Shown: in pieces, positions 45,835-58,600 of the stretch | Layout of the letters: the number at the start of each line of letters is the position of its first letter | Numbering within the stretch: position 1 is the first letter of the stretch | Source: Collybia mongolica | Lineage: Eukaryota > Basidiomycota > Agaricomycetes > Agaricales > Clitocybaceae | Direction of reading: 5' to 3' | DNA: 64,000 bases | NCBI GenBank assembly: GCA_013420905.1 | Contig: JAAXNY010000003.1 | Span: 310,001-374,000 of the forward strand | Translations under genes and position numbers: made by a program | Notes under the pieces: generated by a model | The model's input: the letters and a program-made list of their open reading frames with translations, nothing else | The model's database searches: none | What the model was told of the DNA's origin: nothing

Positions 45835-46554
45835 GTTTTATAGAGACTTATTGATCTGGACGGGGAGGATCTATGGTGTATTTGTAGATGTTCCTTGCAG
45901 CCCATCACCATCAGGTAAATGAAGAGTATCCGAGATGGAATTATATGACAATGACTTGTTGCATAAACTAAATGCCATGATGATACCTACCGAGAATAAA
46001 GTACATGGGGGGTTGGGTAATCTTTATCAAACAATGGCCACGACAAAACAAATGGCGGGACACTAACGAGGGTGAGCATCCTCATCGTGCATACCATATG
46101 ATACTCTTCGAGTCCTCTCTTATGGAATCTCCGTGGCAACCGACGCAGGAACCATAATCCCATCATTCCCTTCCGTTACCAAACAATGGTCGGCCCCTTC
46201 CGGGGTATGTATACTTACCCTCCCATGCATCAGCCCAGATGATCCAAGCGATACGCATATACCATACTGACAGTTAGCTCGTGGCCTCACCCCACACGTC
46301 ATTTTCTCCAGCCCACCCCTGGTCACATATTACTACCAAGGATTGTGTCTGAGAACAGTCTGACGACAAATTTCAACAATCACATCTGTATCGTCGCCCG
46401 AACGCGCATATATCCAGGTAGTGCCAAAACCCTGTCCACCAAGGTTCCAACACGACGCTCTGTTGTTTCGTTATCTCATACATAATATTCCATCGAACAA
46501 GCCTAAAATACACGCATACAAAGAGCAAGGAAGAAGAAAGATGCAACTACTGAT
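45835..46554. other. Intergenic, no gene seen
   Basis: Between NOP53 and its fossil. Short frames only. Confidence 0.5.
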
Positions 46555-46960
46555 TGGCAAGCACCCGTCTAACAGTGTCAATGAGCTCAATTCGAGGAGC
46601 GGAACATTAGAGCAAGAAAGCTATGAAGCACACTGGAAAATATGATCCTAGTGATCTGAGGGGCACGCTAAGGGCACGAAGAAGGGCTTGAGACAAGGGC
46701 AGAGAATTACGGTGCGTGACTTCACAGCCTGCAATCCGTCCAATTGAAGATGCTATCCATTTCCAGCAATCGCCGAGCCCTCACTGAGGAACATCCTGGG
46801 ATTTGTCAGCTGGTGCTTACCACACGCTGCTGAAGGCGCACGGGAAAGAGAGGTGGCGGGTACGGGAGGTGGAAGAACTGGTAAAGGTGAAGAACAAGAT
46901 TTATAAACCATAAAGAGAGGTGGAGAGGCACATGGCAGCATCGCAGTGGGATCTGCAGTC
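46555..46960 (+). pseudogene. Decayed partial duplicate of NOP53 (exons 3-4)
   Basis: DNA from about 46560 follows NOP53 exon 3 (TCTAACAGTGTC..., then SGTLE), runs through a mutated intron donor (ACGGTGCGTGACTTCACAGCC, compare the real AAGGTGCGTTTCC), and on into exon 4 (GCTGCTGAAGGCGCACGGGAAAGAG, GGCGGGTACGGGA, GGTGAAGAACAAGATT). Frames are broken and the ends of the gene are missing. The kept intron shows DNA-level duplication rather than retroposition. Confidence 0.8.
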
Positions 46961-47576
46961 TTTGGGGATCGGCTAACGTCAATCATCCCATTCTCAAGAT
47001 TGACGGATGTGTTTTCGAGGGCGCGGCGGGGGCCTCATCCTAAGTCCATTATGGTTTCCTGCAGCACGCCCAGAGCGAAAAAGTACCGACCCATGTACGG
47101 CGTTCGTGCGGTGCCTGTACCAAAGGGTTCGAGTTGGGTCAAAACTACAGAACCCTTGAAGGGTCCCGTCTTCTGAACCGGCCAGTGAAACGTAGGGCGG
47201 CAGGGTGTCAAGCGTGAAATGTGAGCTCGGATAACCAAAGGTGGGGGATCGTTCCGGTATGTTTGGTCCAGGACTTTACATCATGCGACCTCATGCATAT
47301 ATGCGGCAGAAAATCGTCGACGGTTGCATGAACGGGGCCTCGAGAGACACGCTCTGTCAAAGAAAAATCCGCGTTCCTCTCCTTTCCCGTCAATTTAGTC
47401 GATCGAGAGAAACCCTTGCGATGACAGGTGTGCCAGGTACACGGTTCCTAATTGACTGATAGATGCTCCGGGCGCTGACAGTCCCTGGACCTGGGCCAGA
47501 CTCTAGCAACGTAAAGCGACCATATAGGTTAAATAGAAGTCTTGAAGCAGCAGAAACTGAACCACTTATCACCACA
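46961..47576. other. Intergenic, no gene seen
   Basis: Includes the promoter side of the first protease-type gene. No motif recognised. Confidence 0.45.
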
Positions 47577-48989
47577 ATGCCGACCAACTCCCCCGAAAGC
47601 GTCCACCTATGCGGAATTGCGCCTCGCCAAATACTTAAACATACCAGAATGTTGTTCGCAGCAGCAGGAGATAGCATTCTTTGGGACAACGGCACGGTGC
47701 GTACGCCCCGACCCATCACAGCACACAATATTTGCCTGAGCCGCCCGCATGCACCCACACAAGGTTCTAGACTACTCATTCTTTGACGGAACCCCACAAC
47801 AGCAGGGAAAAGTCGACGAGGTGATTAAGGAGTGGATGTGGTACGCGCACATCACGTTCAACCGGGTCGCAGACAAGGACCCCTCGGCCACGCTCCGCAT
47901 TACGTTCGATCCTTATGGCGGGTCCTGGAGCTACACCGGGCGCGAAGTCAAGGCGTGCGTCGCGCCCGAGCCGACCATCAATTTCGGCTGGGTCAACGAC
48001 ACGGATACGATCTCCAAAAAGGAACGTGGCGTAATCTTGCACGAGTTTGGCCACGTCCTCGGGCTGATCCACGAACACGAAAGCCCGACGCGCGGCGGGG
48101 CCCTTCGTCTCAAGGAGAGGGATATTATCCAGTACTATATGGAACATATGCACTGGGATGAGGCGACTGTGCATGACGAGGTACTTGATATGTATTCCAC
48201 GGATGCTGTGACGAACTACAGCCAATTCGATCCTGCGTCCATCATGATGTACGTCTGCTCTCATCCCAGGACTCAACCAAACACACCAATGCGTGACATG
48301 ACCACCCCTTTAGATATGCCATGCCCGACTCCATGAACTACGGCGGAGTAGAGATTCATGCAGTTAGCGAACTGTCTATGCTGGATAAAGGTATCCACCC
48401 CCCTTGCTCCCTTGACCACACCGTGCTTATCGAGTTCCCCCCACACAGCATTCGTTGTCGCGAACTATCCCCGCCCCACAGTCCACGAATGCGCGCACCA
48501 ATGAACCCCCCAATTCGCGCTCCTCGCCGCGGGCGCCAGAGTCGACACCGCCAATACCTGGCCGCACCCGACGTGGAGGAAAAGCGTAGGATCTTCACGG
48601 ATGACATGCGGGACCGCCGTGCACGCGAGGCTGAGCAGGTGAAAACGGACGAGCAGCCGGCGGTGCGGCAGGAACACCCCACCGACGTCCAGTGGATGGC
48701 AGATGCGCCTGTATTGTCCACACCGGGCGCACCGGGCGCCGCACCCCTAAGTGATGACCAGCTTGCACGCTTGGCGGCGCTAGTCATGCACCCCGGTTTC
48801 AAGCCGATTGTCGGTGGGGCTGTTTCTGTGGGTGCTGGGGACTGGGCTGTTGCGGCGTTGGATGTGTGGGATGAGGCTGCGTTGCGGTTTAGGGAGAGGG
48901 CGGAGGGTGTGATGATGAGGATGTGGGAGAGGGCGGGGCCGAGGGCTAGTGAGCGGGTTTTAGAGACGATTGAACGGCGGTTTCAGTAG
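47577..48989 (+). pseudogene. Metzincin-type metalloprotease, probably broken in its C-terminal part
   Basis: Exons 47577-47696, 47764-48248 and 48314-48390, then a fourth from 48449, match the intact gene at 52198-54048 in length (exons 2 and 3 are 485 and 77 bases in both) and in motifs. The zinc site is HEFGHVLGLIHEHESP and the Met-turn region is SIMIYAMPDSMNYGG. In exon 4, after FVVANYPRP, a TGA at 48502 stands where the paralogue has Trp. A frame change near 48545-48560 follows, before the sequence resumes as VEEKRRIFTDDMRDRRAREAEQ. The shared LTLEHP repeats are absent; the tail has only the DQLARLAALV segment. The catalytic domain itself is open, so a shortened protease could still be made. 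Confidence 0.75.
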
Positions 48990-50894
48990 ATGTGTATGTG
49001 TATGTTGTGCTTTTCTTCAACTCTGTTAAAACATCATGTATAGGGGTCAACATTGTATCGTGGGAGATCCATGGTCAATCATAATTAGGATTACATCCAA
49101 ATTATCAGTGACACGCAATTCATTAGCACTCAGGCGGCAGACAATTACAGACAATTAGCCTATTCACCTATCATGGACATATCTGGTTGCTTTTACATGT
49201 ACATCGCCCTCACATGATCACGAGTTACCACCACACCCGAACGAGGCGGAATAGTGGAGAGTATCGAAACCACCAGATTATCTACCCTCGACATTGGATG
49301 AAGGTAGCCGGTTCGACCTTCTGACTAGGTCACACTTACCGAGACATTGCATAGCCTTCATCGTCGCGAATTCCCTCCCGAATGGGTCTGCCAATGAGAC
49401 CTCCAATCTGTGCTTCCAATGTTGATGTCACCACTGCAAACCAAACCTCCAAGGGGAGCACTCACAACAACTCCAGCCACCATAACTCGACTCGTTTTTT
49501 CGTTGGAAATTGGTATTACCCGGGATACGTGTCCCACTGAGCGCGATTCCCCGTTCATCTTGTCAGTCTTCTTGCTCTCATAACTAATGGCTACGAACCT
49601 CTCGACCCTTACTATAGCAAATGTTTGTACCACGTCGACAACGTATATCCGAATCCGTAGCTTTGTTGACAACGGCGGGCCCCGTGTGAGCGTCTAAGGA
49701 TGACCTGGGTTACCGGTGCATATTATTTTCTATTTCATGTTTCCCGTCGGGATATTAATCTGACGAGGTTTTTGTCTGCAGATGCCTGGGTAGTACCATC
49801 AGTTTTTCATGCTGTACTTTCTCCGCGAGAACCTCAACAATCGGCCCTCAACGCATTCAATAATTTCAATGCTCTACAATGCTAATGCCCGCCCATAACA
49901 ACAACTGTTCTACCAACCCAAGGATGAAACACGTTTCGTTTTGGTTTTTTGACCAATGGAGAACACCAAGGTGGGTAGGAATTCGTAGTAGAGCTGAAAA
50001 GGGACTAGATCCACGGCTGTAGGTTACGACTTCGTGAATCCTACGACATTATTTGCTTGCAGATAAGCACGATCGGATAGAGCATACTTCACGACATCTC
50101 GTTTTAAACCACATCTAAGCAGTTAGCACGACACCCACTCGCACAAACCTGAATTCAACCCGTCCACGTTTTGTCACCCAAACACAAACCACACCTATTT
50201 TACATCCCTCATATCACCCATGTTTGCGCGGCCTAGTGGATAGTACGATTCTCACCCCTAAAACTTGGTACGGGAAGCCCTACTAGGTCCTCAAAATCCG
50301 ACCCAAAGTCAAAATCCCTTCCCCATCGTTTTTGCGTCACGCGGAAGAAACAGAAATTCTCCGTCGACGATGAGGATGGCATGGGTGCTGGGGCTTGGTA
50401 AGGGCTTGAGAAAAAGAGCACATAATAACGTCATCTGAAGGGAGCGAGTCGTGGAAAAATATTTTCATGCTCCAGCAATCAATGCAACAATCCCGTCATC
50501 TCCACTGCATATTCAAGGTCTGATCCCAAGCGCGCACTAATCGAGACTTTTACTCCCTGGTTCTGTCAGAGTTGCTCGGAACAAGCGCAAGAACGACGTA
50601 TCAGACCGGACTCGTCGAGGGACAATATCAATTAACCTCTAAGAATAGTTCGAGAATGTGACAGGCACATGAATCTGCAACCGTGTTGCTTCCGTCAAGG
50701 TCGTCGGTTCTTTATTTCCATCCTTCGAAGCATCGGGACCCCCGGCTCCAGGGGGATCCACACCAAGTCACGCGGTAATTGTGGCTCGTGGCGGTAGCGT
50801 ACTGTGGCTGTCAAACGGCCATATGTACATTAATCAAGGTATTCCAACATGGGCATTCAGGCATTCTCAACGCCCCACGCTTCATAACTGTACC
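48990..50894. other. Intergenic, no convincing gene
   Basis: About 1.9 kb of short frames. A tRNA-like A-box string near 50226 has no matching B box or fold. Confidence 0.45.
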
Positions 50895-51816
50895 ATGTCT
50901 GAGACTAAGCCAGCGCAGCACAGCGTCACTTTCCTCAAGACCGACTCCGCAGGTAATGTCAACCCAAACACTCCCCTTCGAACGTTCCTAGCCAGAGACG
51001 GCATCTATAGTAACCAGTCAATGGGAGTCTGGATTGTCGAGGATGTCGCATGGAAAATATTCCAAGAGAGGGACGCAAAGGACAGGCTGGATAGCGCGAT
51101 CAGGACAGCCGACCTCGCTGGTCTCCCGTTACCAGGTCGTTTACGGACAGAGTTCGGCAACGTCCACAAGCTCGACGAACCCCGCTTGTTCTGGGGATTT
51201 GCCCTCGTGGGGAAAGCTATCAAAGGAATAGCGTTCTCTCAGAAAAAGCGGGCAGCATTCAAGCAAACCATCAACGAGATCAATGATGATGCTATTTTGG
51301 AGAAGTGAGTCCTCCCTTGCTGACTCCCTCGCTCGCAGTCCGTTCATGCAGCCTTCATCGTACAGGATCGAAAAGGCGTGCCAAGTGGCAGTTAATATTA
51401 GGCTGAGGGACCCCCAAGGCAAGATTAATGTTGAGGACAACCAGAATCCCATCATCTTCCTTGACATTAATATCGGTACCGCGAGCGAGAATGCCCAACA
51501 ACTTCTCGATGATGTACAGGCCCGTAGGGCTACCCTGCCACAGCATGACATCAACATTAGCCCCCGCGCGCTCACTAAATCTATGCTCCGATCGTTATTG
51601 TTGGACATTGCTCCAATTTCCCTTCTTACACCCAACGTACACATACCCGGTTTACCGGATACCCCCACACACGCTCTGCTGGACCCCGATAGCCTTACGC
51701 TTGAAGACCCACTCGTCCAGTTCGGCTTGATAGTCTTCTTCGGGAAGCTTGCGTCGAATGACATTATGAGAAATGCAATGTTCGAAGCGATAGGGATGGC
51801 TGCGGCGTCAGGATGA
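50895..51816 (+). CDS. Protein with unknown N-terminal domain and one copy of the shared LTLEHP-type domain
   Basis: Two exons: 50895-51304 and 51366-51816 (286 aa). The start is the first ATG after a long GTG-opened frame. Residues 1-135 (RTFLARDGIYSNQSMGVWIV and following) and 136-205 are unrecognised. The end (about 210-286) is a copy of the domain found in the neighbouring proteases: LLLDIAPISLLTPNV, LDPDSLTLEDPLVQFGL, FFGKLASNDIMRNAMFEAI. No protease motif, signal peptide or membrane segment. Sharing only this domain with three neighbours suggests a partner or regulator in the same pathway; that is inference. Confidence 0.75.
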
Positions 51817-52197
51817 AAAATTTCCCATGTCATCTTTTACTCCTGCTGTATTAACGATACCAACCCATGGCTCCCCAGTAGTTCGAGTTGAATATCAGCT
51901 AAATGTATATCATTTTTCGGTGTGTAGCAGATTACTCTTCGGTGTGATGGAGTTGTCCGATTCCGTATTTCCCAGTCCCGGGGGTGGGTGTCGTTAATTT
52001 GAAGGGGATACAGTACTATCGATATTCGAAGCAGTGGAGAACATCTTTATTTTACATACAGGTAGCAAGAGTCAGGGAAGAGGAACGTAGCGATAAATCA
52101 GGAAATGGAAGGAAACGTGTTCAACGAAAGAATAGTCCTGGCGGGGAATAAGAACGCTAATGGTAAGGTTTCCACGTGAGTCAGCCTTGTTCTTATT
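51817..52197. other. Convergent 3' regions
   Basis: Short gap between two convergent genes of the cluster; no gene seen. Confidence 0.5.
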
Positions 52198-54048
52198 TCA
52201 CATCCATTGCCCCGATTTTCTTGCGACAGTGACGGTGTACTCGCACCGTGACCCCTGGCTATTGCCTCCCGTCATAGCACCGACAGCATCCCTAAAGCGT
52301 GGGTCCGCAATGACAAGAGCAATCACGCGTGCGAGCTGATCGGCTGGAATAGAGTTCGCACCTGGGTCAATCCCGTGTTGAGGTCCCCCGGGGTTCAGTA
52401 CGTCAGCTGCGAGCTTTATTGCCTTTGTCATAACCTGCCCAACAGTTTTGTTCGATGCGAGTTTCTTGAAGAAATCCATGAGGCCATTCTGGACGACGGG
52501 GTGTTCGAGAGTAAGGTTATTGGGGTCAAGGGGTGCGTGTTGGGCACCAGTTCCGGGTACGTTGGGAGCGAGCAGGACTTTGGGGGCTATCTCGAGCAGA
52601 AGTGAGAGGATCCCGTTCTGTACTTTTTCTGCGGGCGATTGTGTGTTCTGAGAGCCATTTTCGACTCCCCCAGGCTGCTTGGGAGGTTCGGCCGCAAGCT
52701 GTATCGCGCTCGTCATAAATTTCTTAACAATCCCGTTCGTCGCAAGTTTGTTGAAGAAGTTCTTTAGGCCATTCTGGACGATGGGATGTTCGAGGGTGAG
52801 ATTATTGGGGTCAAGGGGCGCATGCTGGGCACCAGTTTCGGGTACGTTGGGAGCGAGCAGGATTTTGGGAGCAATGCCGAGCAGAAGGGAGAGGATACTG
52901 TTCTGTATTTTCTCCGCATCGGAGGGGACACCGGGGGCATGCTGAACCGCGCTCGGTGCGTGCGGAACCTTTCGTCCCTGGTGCTGCTGCAACCGCTCAG
53001 CTTCGGCCAGGCGCTGCTCGACCATTTCCCTATGAAATATGCTGCGCTTCTCGCTGATATCAGCCTCTTTCGTGTACAGATTGATGACATCTGCTTCGGC
53101 GCCCGCAGCCGTGAGTGCAAACTGGGGCGTCCACTGCCGTGCACAAATGTGTGTCCGTTTTCGGGGGTAGTTTGCTACAACGAATGCTGTATGTGCCATA
53201 TTCAGTAAAGCGGACATGCCGGAACCAGTAAATCATACCCTTGTCGAGCATTGAAAGTTCAGTGACCTCTGGAATGTCCACTCCACCCTCGTTCATGGAT
53301 GCGGGCATGAAATACCTAGAATTCTCGTACATTAGTGACCGTCCATATCCTTCTTGTATTGAGATAGCCACTCACATCATGATAGAAGTTGGGTCAAACT
53401 GGCTATAGCTCGACACAGACTCCTTTGAGTAGACATCAAGGACTTGCTTCCGAACCGTGGCCTCGTCCCAGCCCTGAGTCTCTGTGTAATATTGGAGAAC
53501 CTCCGCCTCCTTGAGGCGGATAACGCCACTGCGCGCGGGGCTCTCGTGCTCATGCATCAGACCAAGAACGTGGCCAAACTCATGCAGAATGACACCGCGT
53601 TCCTTCTTTGTCAGGGTATCGTTGTCACTGATCCAGCCTAGATTCATGGTAGGAGAAGAACGGTCACAACTTTTTGCAGCGCTGCCGACATAACTCCACG
53701 ATCCTTTAGCCGGGTCAAAAGCGATGCGAAGCGTTGCGTCGGGGTTGTTGAGAGTTGATTGATTGAAGGTGATACTGGCATACCAAGTCCACTCCTCAAT
53801 GGCATCCTTGACCTTGGTATGTTGGTTCGGAGTACCGCCAAAGAACGAATAGTCCAACACCTGGTATGTTCATTAGCAGAGAAATGAGGACATTGTCATG
53901 ACGATTTCTATACCTGGCCATTGTCCCAAAGCGAATCCTTTGCAGTAAAAACCGCATGCTGAAGATCCTTCTGGTTCCGTGCATTTGTGGCTTCAGACAT
54001 TATCAGTTCCTTGCTCTTATTCAAAGCGTGTTTAGAGGGAACTGCCAT
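52198..54048 (-). CDS. Metzincin-type zinc metalloprotease with two LTLEHP-type domains (intact)
   Basis: Four exons on the minus strand: 54048-53914, 53860-53376, 53315-53239, 53186-52198 (561 aa; a start at 54000 would give 545). The first exon is short and has no clear signal peptide. The protease domain (about 46-235) has the zinc motif HEFGHVLGLMHEHESP near 138 (H, E, H and a third H as in HExxHxxGxxHE) and a Met-turn PTSIMMYFM, so it fits metzincins (astacin/M12A-like). A charged helix follows (EKRSIFHREMVEQRLAEAERL), then two copies of a ~70-residue domain (about 323-399 and 418-493) with LLLxIAPKxLLAPNVP, LDPNNLTLEHPxVQNGL and FFxKLAxN, and a terminal DQLARVIALVIADPRFRDAV. The domain is unknown to me. 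All junctions keep frame. Confidence 0.85.
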
Positions 54049-55607
54049 CCCACACATGTGTGTCACGTGCATAGTGTTGGTAGGAAGAGACATGGAAGCA
54101 AGTAGTAAATTGACGTCTGGTCTTGTCGATGCTTGGTATTTGTAGGGATATTTTGCTTGGTGGACACCAGGTTGATGTGTACATGTGGAGATGTGGATTT
54201 TTTGCAAAGGAACTTGCACGGAGCCGAACAACAAGTTCCTGGTGGAGGGGACGACATGGCGCCGAGAAACATATACTTAATGGGGGCGGAAATAATGCGA
54301 CGTCGAACATAGAGAATAAAATCTTGAGGAGTAGCGAACCTGGGAAAAACGATCCAACAACAAGAGATAACAGGAGCCTCAGAAGCATATACTTGGATAT
54401 CGATATGCTCCCACTCCTACCGCTCCTGCCGCACACGAACAGAACCAGAATCGGATGCTTGGTTGCTAAATAGCTGAAAAGAGTACTTTGCAAGGGATTT
54501 CCTCTAATAGAATCTATGTGTAGACAGAACGCTCATCATTCACACATCAATAGATAATCGGCTTGTGGAGTGTCCGTGTCCTACATACCCTTTCCAACCT
54601 TCCGGTCTGTCAGGTTGCTAATTTGACATGAACAGGCATCTTCCACCTCTGTTGTGTTCGATGTTTAAGGTTATTCCATCAGGCTTATGAGAGTACTGAG
54701 CCTGCCGCATTTGATAAATATACAAGGCCTTCGGTCGTGCCAGGATGAAGGTGCTATGGAAGCAGGATGGTTCAACGCAAGAACATGTAGCACGTGACTC
54801 TCTGACAAAAATTAGCCCGAAGTTTTAATTTTACGCGAAACATCAACTGTTGGTACTCTGTTGGGACTTGGTGTGACCTCGCCTTTAGCCTTCATTGCTT
54901 TCGTTATCTGATTTTGCATAACCAACCTCGTGCTTGATCATAATTAAACTATAAATGTCTCTCCTGCGTATCATATTTTTAGAAAATTCCCCTTCTCATT
55001 TCTGTTACGTAGGTCAAGCTCACATATGACTCTGATATCCACCCAGATACTTGAACGAACATCATAAATTAGTCATATGTGCGGATACAGACCTTCGAAA
55101 ACTCACGATTTTTCGAATGACGGAAGACTTCCGGTAGTTTTTCGCATGTCATTGTTCAAAAAAAAAAACCTCTCCAATTCTGACCTCGATTGTATCCGAC
55201 AATCCCCTTCCTTAACCCTATGACCCAATGTAGGTACGTACGAGGATGCATGTGGCGAGAACAGAATGCTGAGCGCAGATGTGGGTGTAGTTGACTTCAG
55301 GCGCCGATATTCCAACGGTAGCCGCACATATACCTTTATTCCCAAAAATATCGAATATGGAAGTATGCTCCTCCTGAATGGTAGGCTTATGATTCTGGGC
55401 ATATGACGTCACCCCTTAATTAGCGGACCTCAAAACATGACATTAATCAATGGATCTGAGATTGATCGATCGATCGATCGAAATGCTTCGAAGGAGAAGG
55501 AACAGGAACCTGATGTCAAGGTGGCGGAATTTTCTGAATAAACTTTTCTCCGACTGAGTGCACGCAACTTATGTACAGCAAATCACATTGTAATTCACTA
55601 ATGATAG
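54049..55607. other. Intergenic, no convincing gene
   Basis: Head region of the intact protease gene plus AT-rich spacer. Contains the small GATC repeat at 55463-55481. Confidence 0.45.
55463..55481. repeat. Simple repeat (GATC)n
   Basis: Four and a half tandem GATC units (TGATCGATCGATCGATCGA). Self-complementary; no function assigned. Confidence 0.8.
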
Positions 55608-58600
55608 CTAAGTCTTTGGCTGTACGAATCGGTTCTCCGCTACACCTTGGTCAAGTGCCCATCTTGCCTGCCATCTCACCTGTGCCTCAAGTGTCCCATC
55701 TTGTCTAAGAAGCCTTTTTTCTGGAATGATAATCTCATTCACTTGCGCAACATCATCCTCGTCCGAAGCTCCTGGTCGTGGACCAACAGCAAATGAGTAT
55801 TCCTTCCAATCCATGACCCAGGACTTGCTTTGCCTGCTCAGGAAGACGAAAGATCGTAAATAATAGACATCCTTATCGCCATGCTTCTCAACAAGCATTG
55901 CTCGTATGTTATCGGCGTCGTGGGCAGGTGTAGCACCTGGGATATACGCACTGAACCATCCTAGGAGGACCATATATGCTTCGGTTGCAGTTTGTGAAAC
56001 CTCTGGTGATTTCTCATCACCCCATACTGCCTAAACTGAGGAGTCAACCGCTCTTATCAGAGTTGGTTTTGAGACACCGTCATATCTTCTTGTTGACTCG
56101 ATAAAATCACGATATTGTTCCCTATCAGCAGTCAATTGCATAAGACGGATCGCCTTTCTCTTGAAGTAAAAGTACCCCTCGGTATCCATGTGTCCACTTG
56201 GCATCTCCACAAGTGCTTCTGCGTTGGGGTAGTCACTATCCACAAGTGGCGCCACCTGCTGCAAGCGTCCCTCGGTCAACACAAGAGCTTTCCCTTCAAC
56301 AGTGGTCTGTGGGAACGTTGAAAAGGTGGAGATATGATGAGACGGAGCTAACTGGAAGAACCTGCGAGCCAGTTCGCCCTACCTCCCTTCTTTAATATCT
56401 CTGTAGCCAGTGCGATGGTTGCACTGATGCGATCATCTTTCCCAAACTTGCTAGGATCCAAGGTGACGTCAAACAGACCCATGATAATGTACACCATATC
56501 CACCAGATGTGACAAGGCGCGCATAAGTGCACTCTTCCATATTGCATACATTTTCGTGTCATGGTTGGTAATGACCTCCAGGTTCATTGCAACTGCAAGC
56601 GCCGTCACATTAGGTGCTAGAATTTTCCGCTGCCGTTGCCAGAATGGCGGGTCTTTGAATGTGTGGTACTCCCGTTCGCTGAAAATGCTCACTTTGATCT
56701 TCATAGGAGACCGTTGTGTGTCGGTAACCTGTGGCTCGAAGAAAAGGTAGCCGACAGTGCATGCATCCAAGATCAGCATAAGAGAGGCAGTTGCTGACTT
56801 CTTTGGTTCAATCTCTTCCACTGGCTCCCGTTGCCTGATCCCCACACTGCCATGGCCATGTCCAGAACCCAGACCCCACGCAAAGAGGACAACAACGATC
56901 GGTGGAGCCAGCGCTTCCTGGAGCGTCCAGCCGCAATGTATCCAAGCTGTTTCCTCGTCCAGTGCGGTAAGCCGTTGAATGCCGCCTGGGAGGACAACAC
57001 AGAGCATGCACGACTTGTACACACCATACATCTTCTTGATCTGCCAGGATTTGTCCTGCCTGTTTGTCTGCATGATACAAAGTTGGTCCATCCATATATG
57101 CAAAATCCCACGCATCAGAGTAGCCTTGCAAGTGTGCTGCAGAACTTCGACGCTGATGCGGTCCAAGTCATGGTTGGCACCTTTCATGGTGAGCCGCCCG
57201 CCATTGTCATTGTCTCTCGCAGGATTACCGCGCCAGACGTACGAGAGGGCACAATAGCTGGTGGGAAGTTCAGTGTATTCTTTGATTTGGATGTGTCCTG
57301 CGATGAAACGTGCACAATCCACGAGGCGGTAGCATTCAGGCGTCCCACTCTCACTGATATCCACGTTCCATGTGAGAGAGTCACCAGGAAGGGGTTTTTC
57401 GTAGATTGTTTTTGAAGTTTGGGAGTCTCGCATCACCTTGGGTCCGGAATTGTCTGCCAGTGCCCCCACCATGACCCTCTTGACAACATCGTTTGATGTG
57501 AGCTCTGTGAAGAAGCTTATGAGCCCGTGCTGGACGGTGGGGTGATTGAGGGTGATATTGTTCGGATCGGGAGGCACGTGTGCAATATCAGTCGAATCGG
57601 ATGCGCGCGCATTAGGAGAGAGAAGGGCCTTCGGAGCGATGTTGAATAACAGGGAGAGTATGCCGTTCTGCACCTTCTCTGTATGTGTTTGGTCCTGAAG
57701 AGTGGGCTCAATTGTGCTGGGCTGGTTTGACATATCTGCCGCAGACTTTACAGCACCCATCATAACCTTCTTCACGATATCGTTTGATGCGAGCTTTATA
57801 AAGAAGTTCATTAAGCCGCGCTGGACGACAGGGTGTTCTAGGGTGATATTGTCCGGGTTAAAGGGCGTGCCGGAGACTGATGTATCTGGAGCAAGAAGGA
57901 CCTTTGGGGCAATATCAAGCAACAACAAAAGAATGCCATTCTGCATGCTCTTCTCATCCACAGAGCCTCTTGCAGAATGCTCAGCCACCACCCCAGCCCC
58001 AGGCCTACCACTCAGAGCATGCGGGACCCTCTGCTGGGGGACCAAGTGCGACTGCTTTGCCTCATATTGGCATAACTCATCCATCTCCCTTTTGTAAATT
58101 TTGCGTTTCTTGTGTACATTCTCCTCGGCACAGTACACAGCTACGGCTTGTGCACTCGCGCCCATGGTGAGAAGCGCAAATTGGGGACTCCACTGGCGTT
58201 GGGTGTGGTTGCTCACAAGGGTAGTTCGCCACAACAAAAGCTGTGTTGTTATGGTTTAGTTAAAGAAGAGTCGATGATGAGGCTGTTGGGATCTTACCTT
58301 TGTCGAGCATGGAGAGCTCAGTGGGCTCTGGGATTTCCACTCCACCTTCATTCAGGGATGCAGGCATGAAATATCTGCATTTCACCACACATACATTAAC
58401 TATCAGCCTGCAATAGCCTCATGAGACTCACATCATGATTGAGGTTGGGTCAAACTGACTGTAACTTGACACTGCCTCTCCTGTAGAATACACATCAAGA
58501 ACTTGCCTCTGCACCATATCTGCATCCCATTTCTGTGTGTCCTTATAATACTGCAAAACCTCGGCCTCTTTAAGATGCAGTACGCTGCTCCAGGCAGGAC

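Noticed and set aside
50220..50300. tRNA-like string GCGCGGCCTAGTGGATAG
   Set aside because: Resembles an A box, but no B box, T arm or acceptor pairing follows; chance or a very old fossil.
55463..55481. GATC repeat as a CRISPR-like or origin signal
   Set aside because: Only a short simple repeat without spacers, in a eukaryotic genome.
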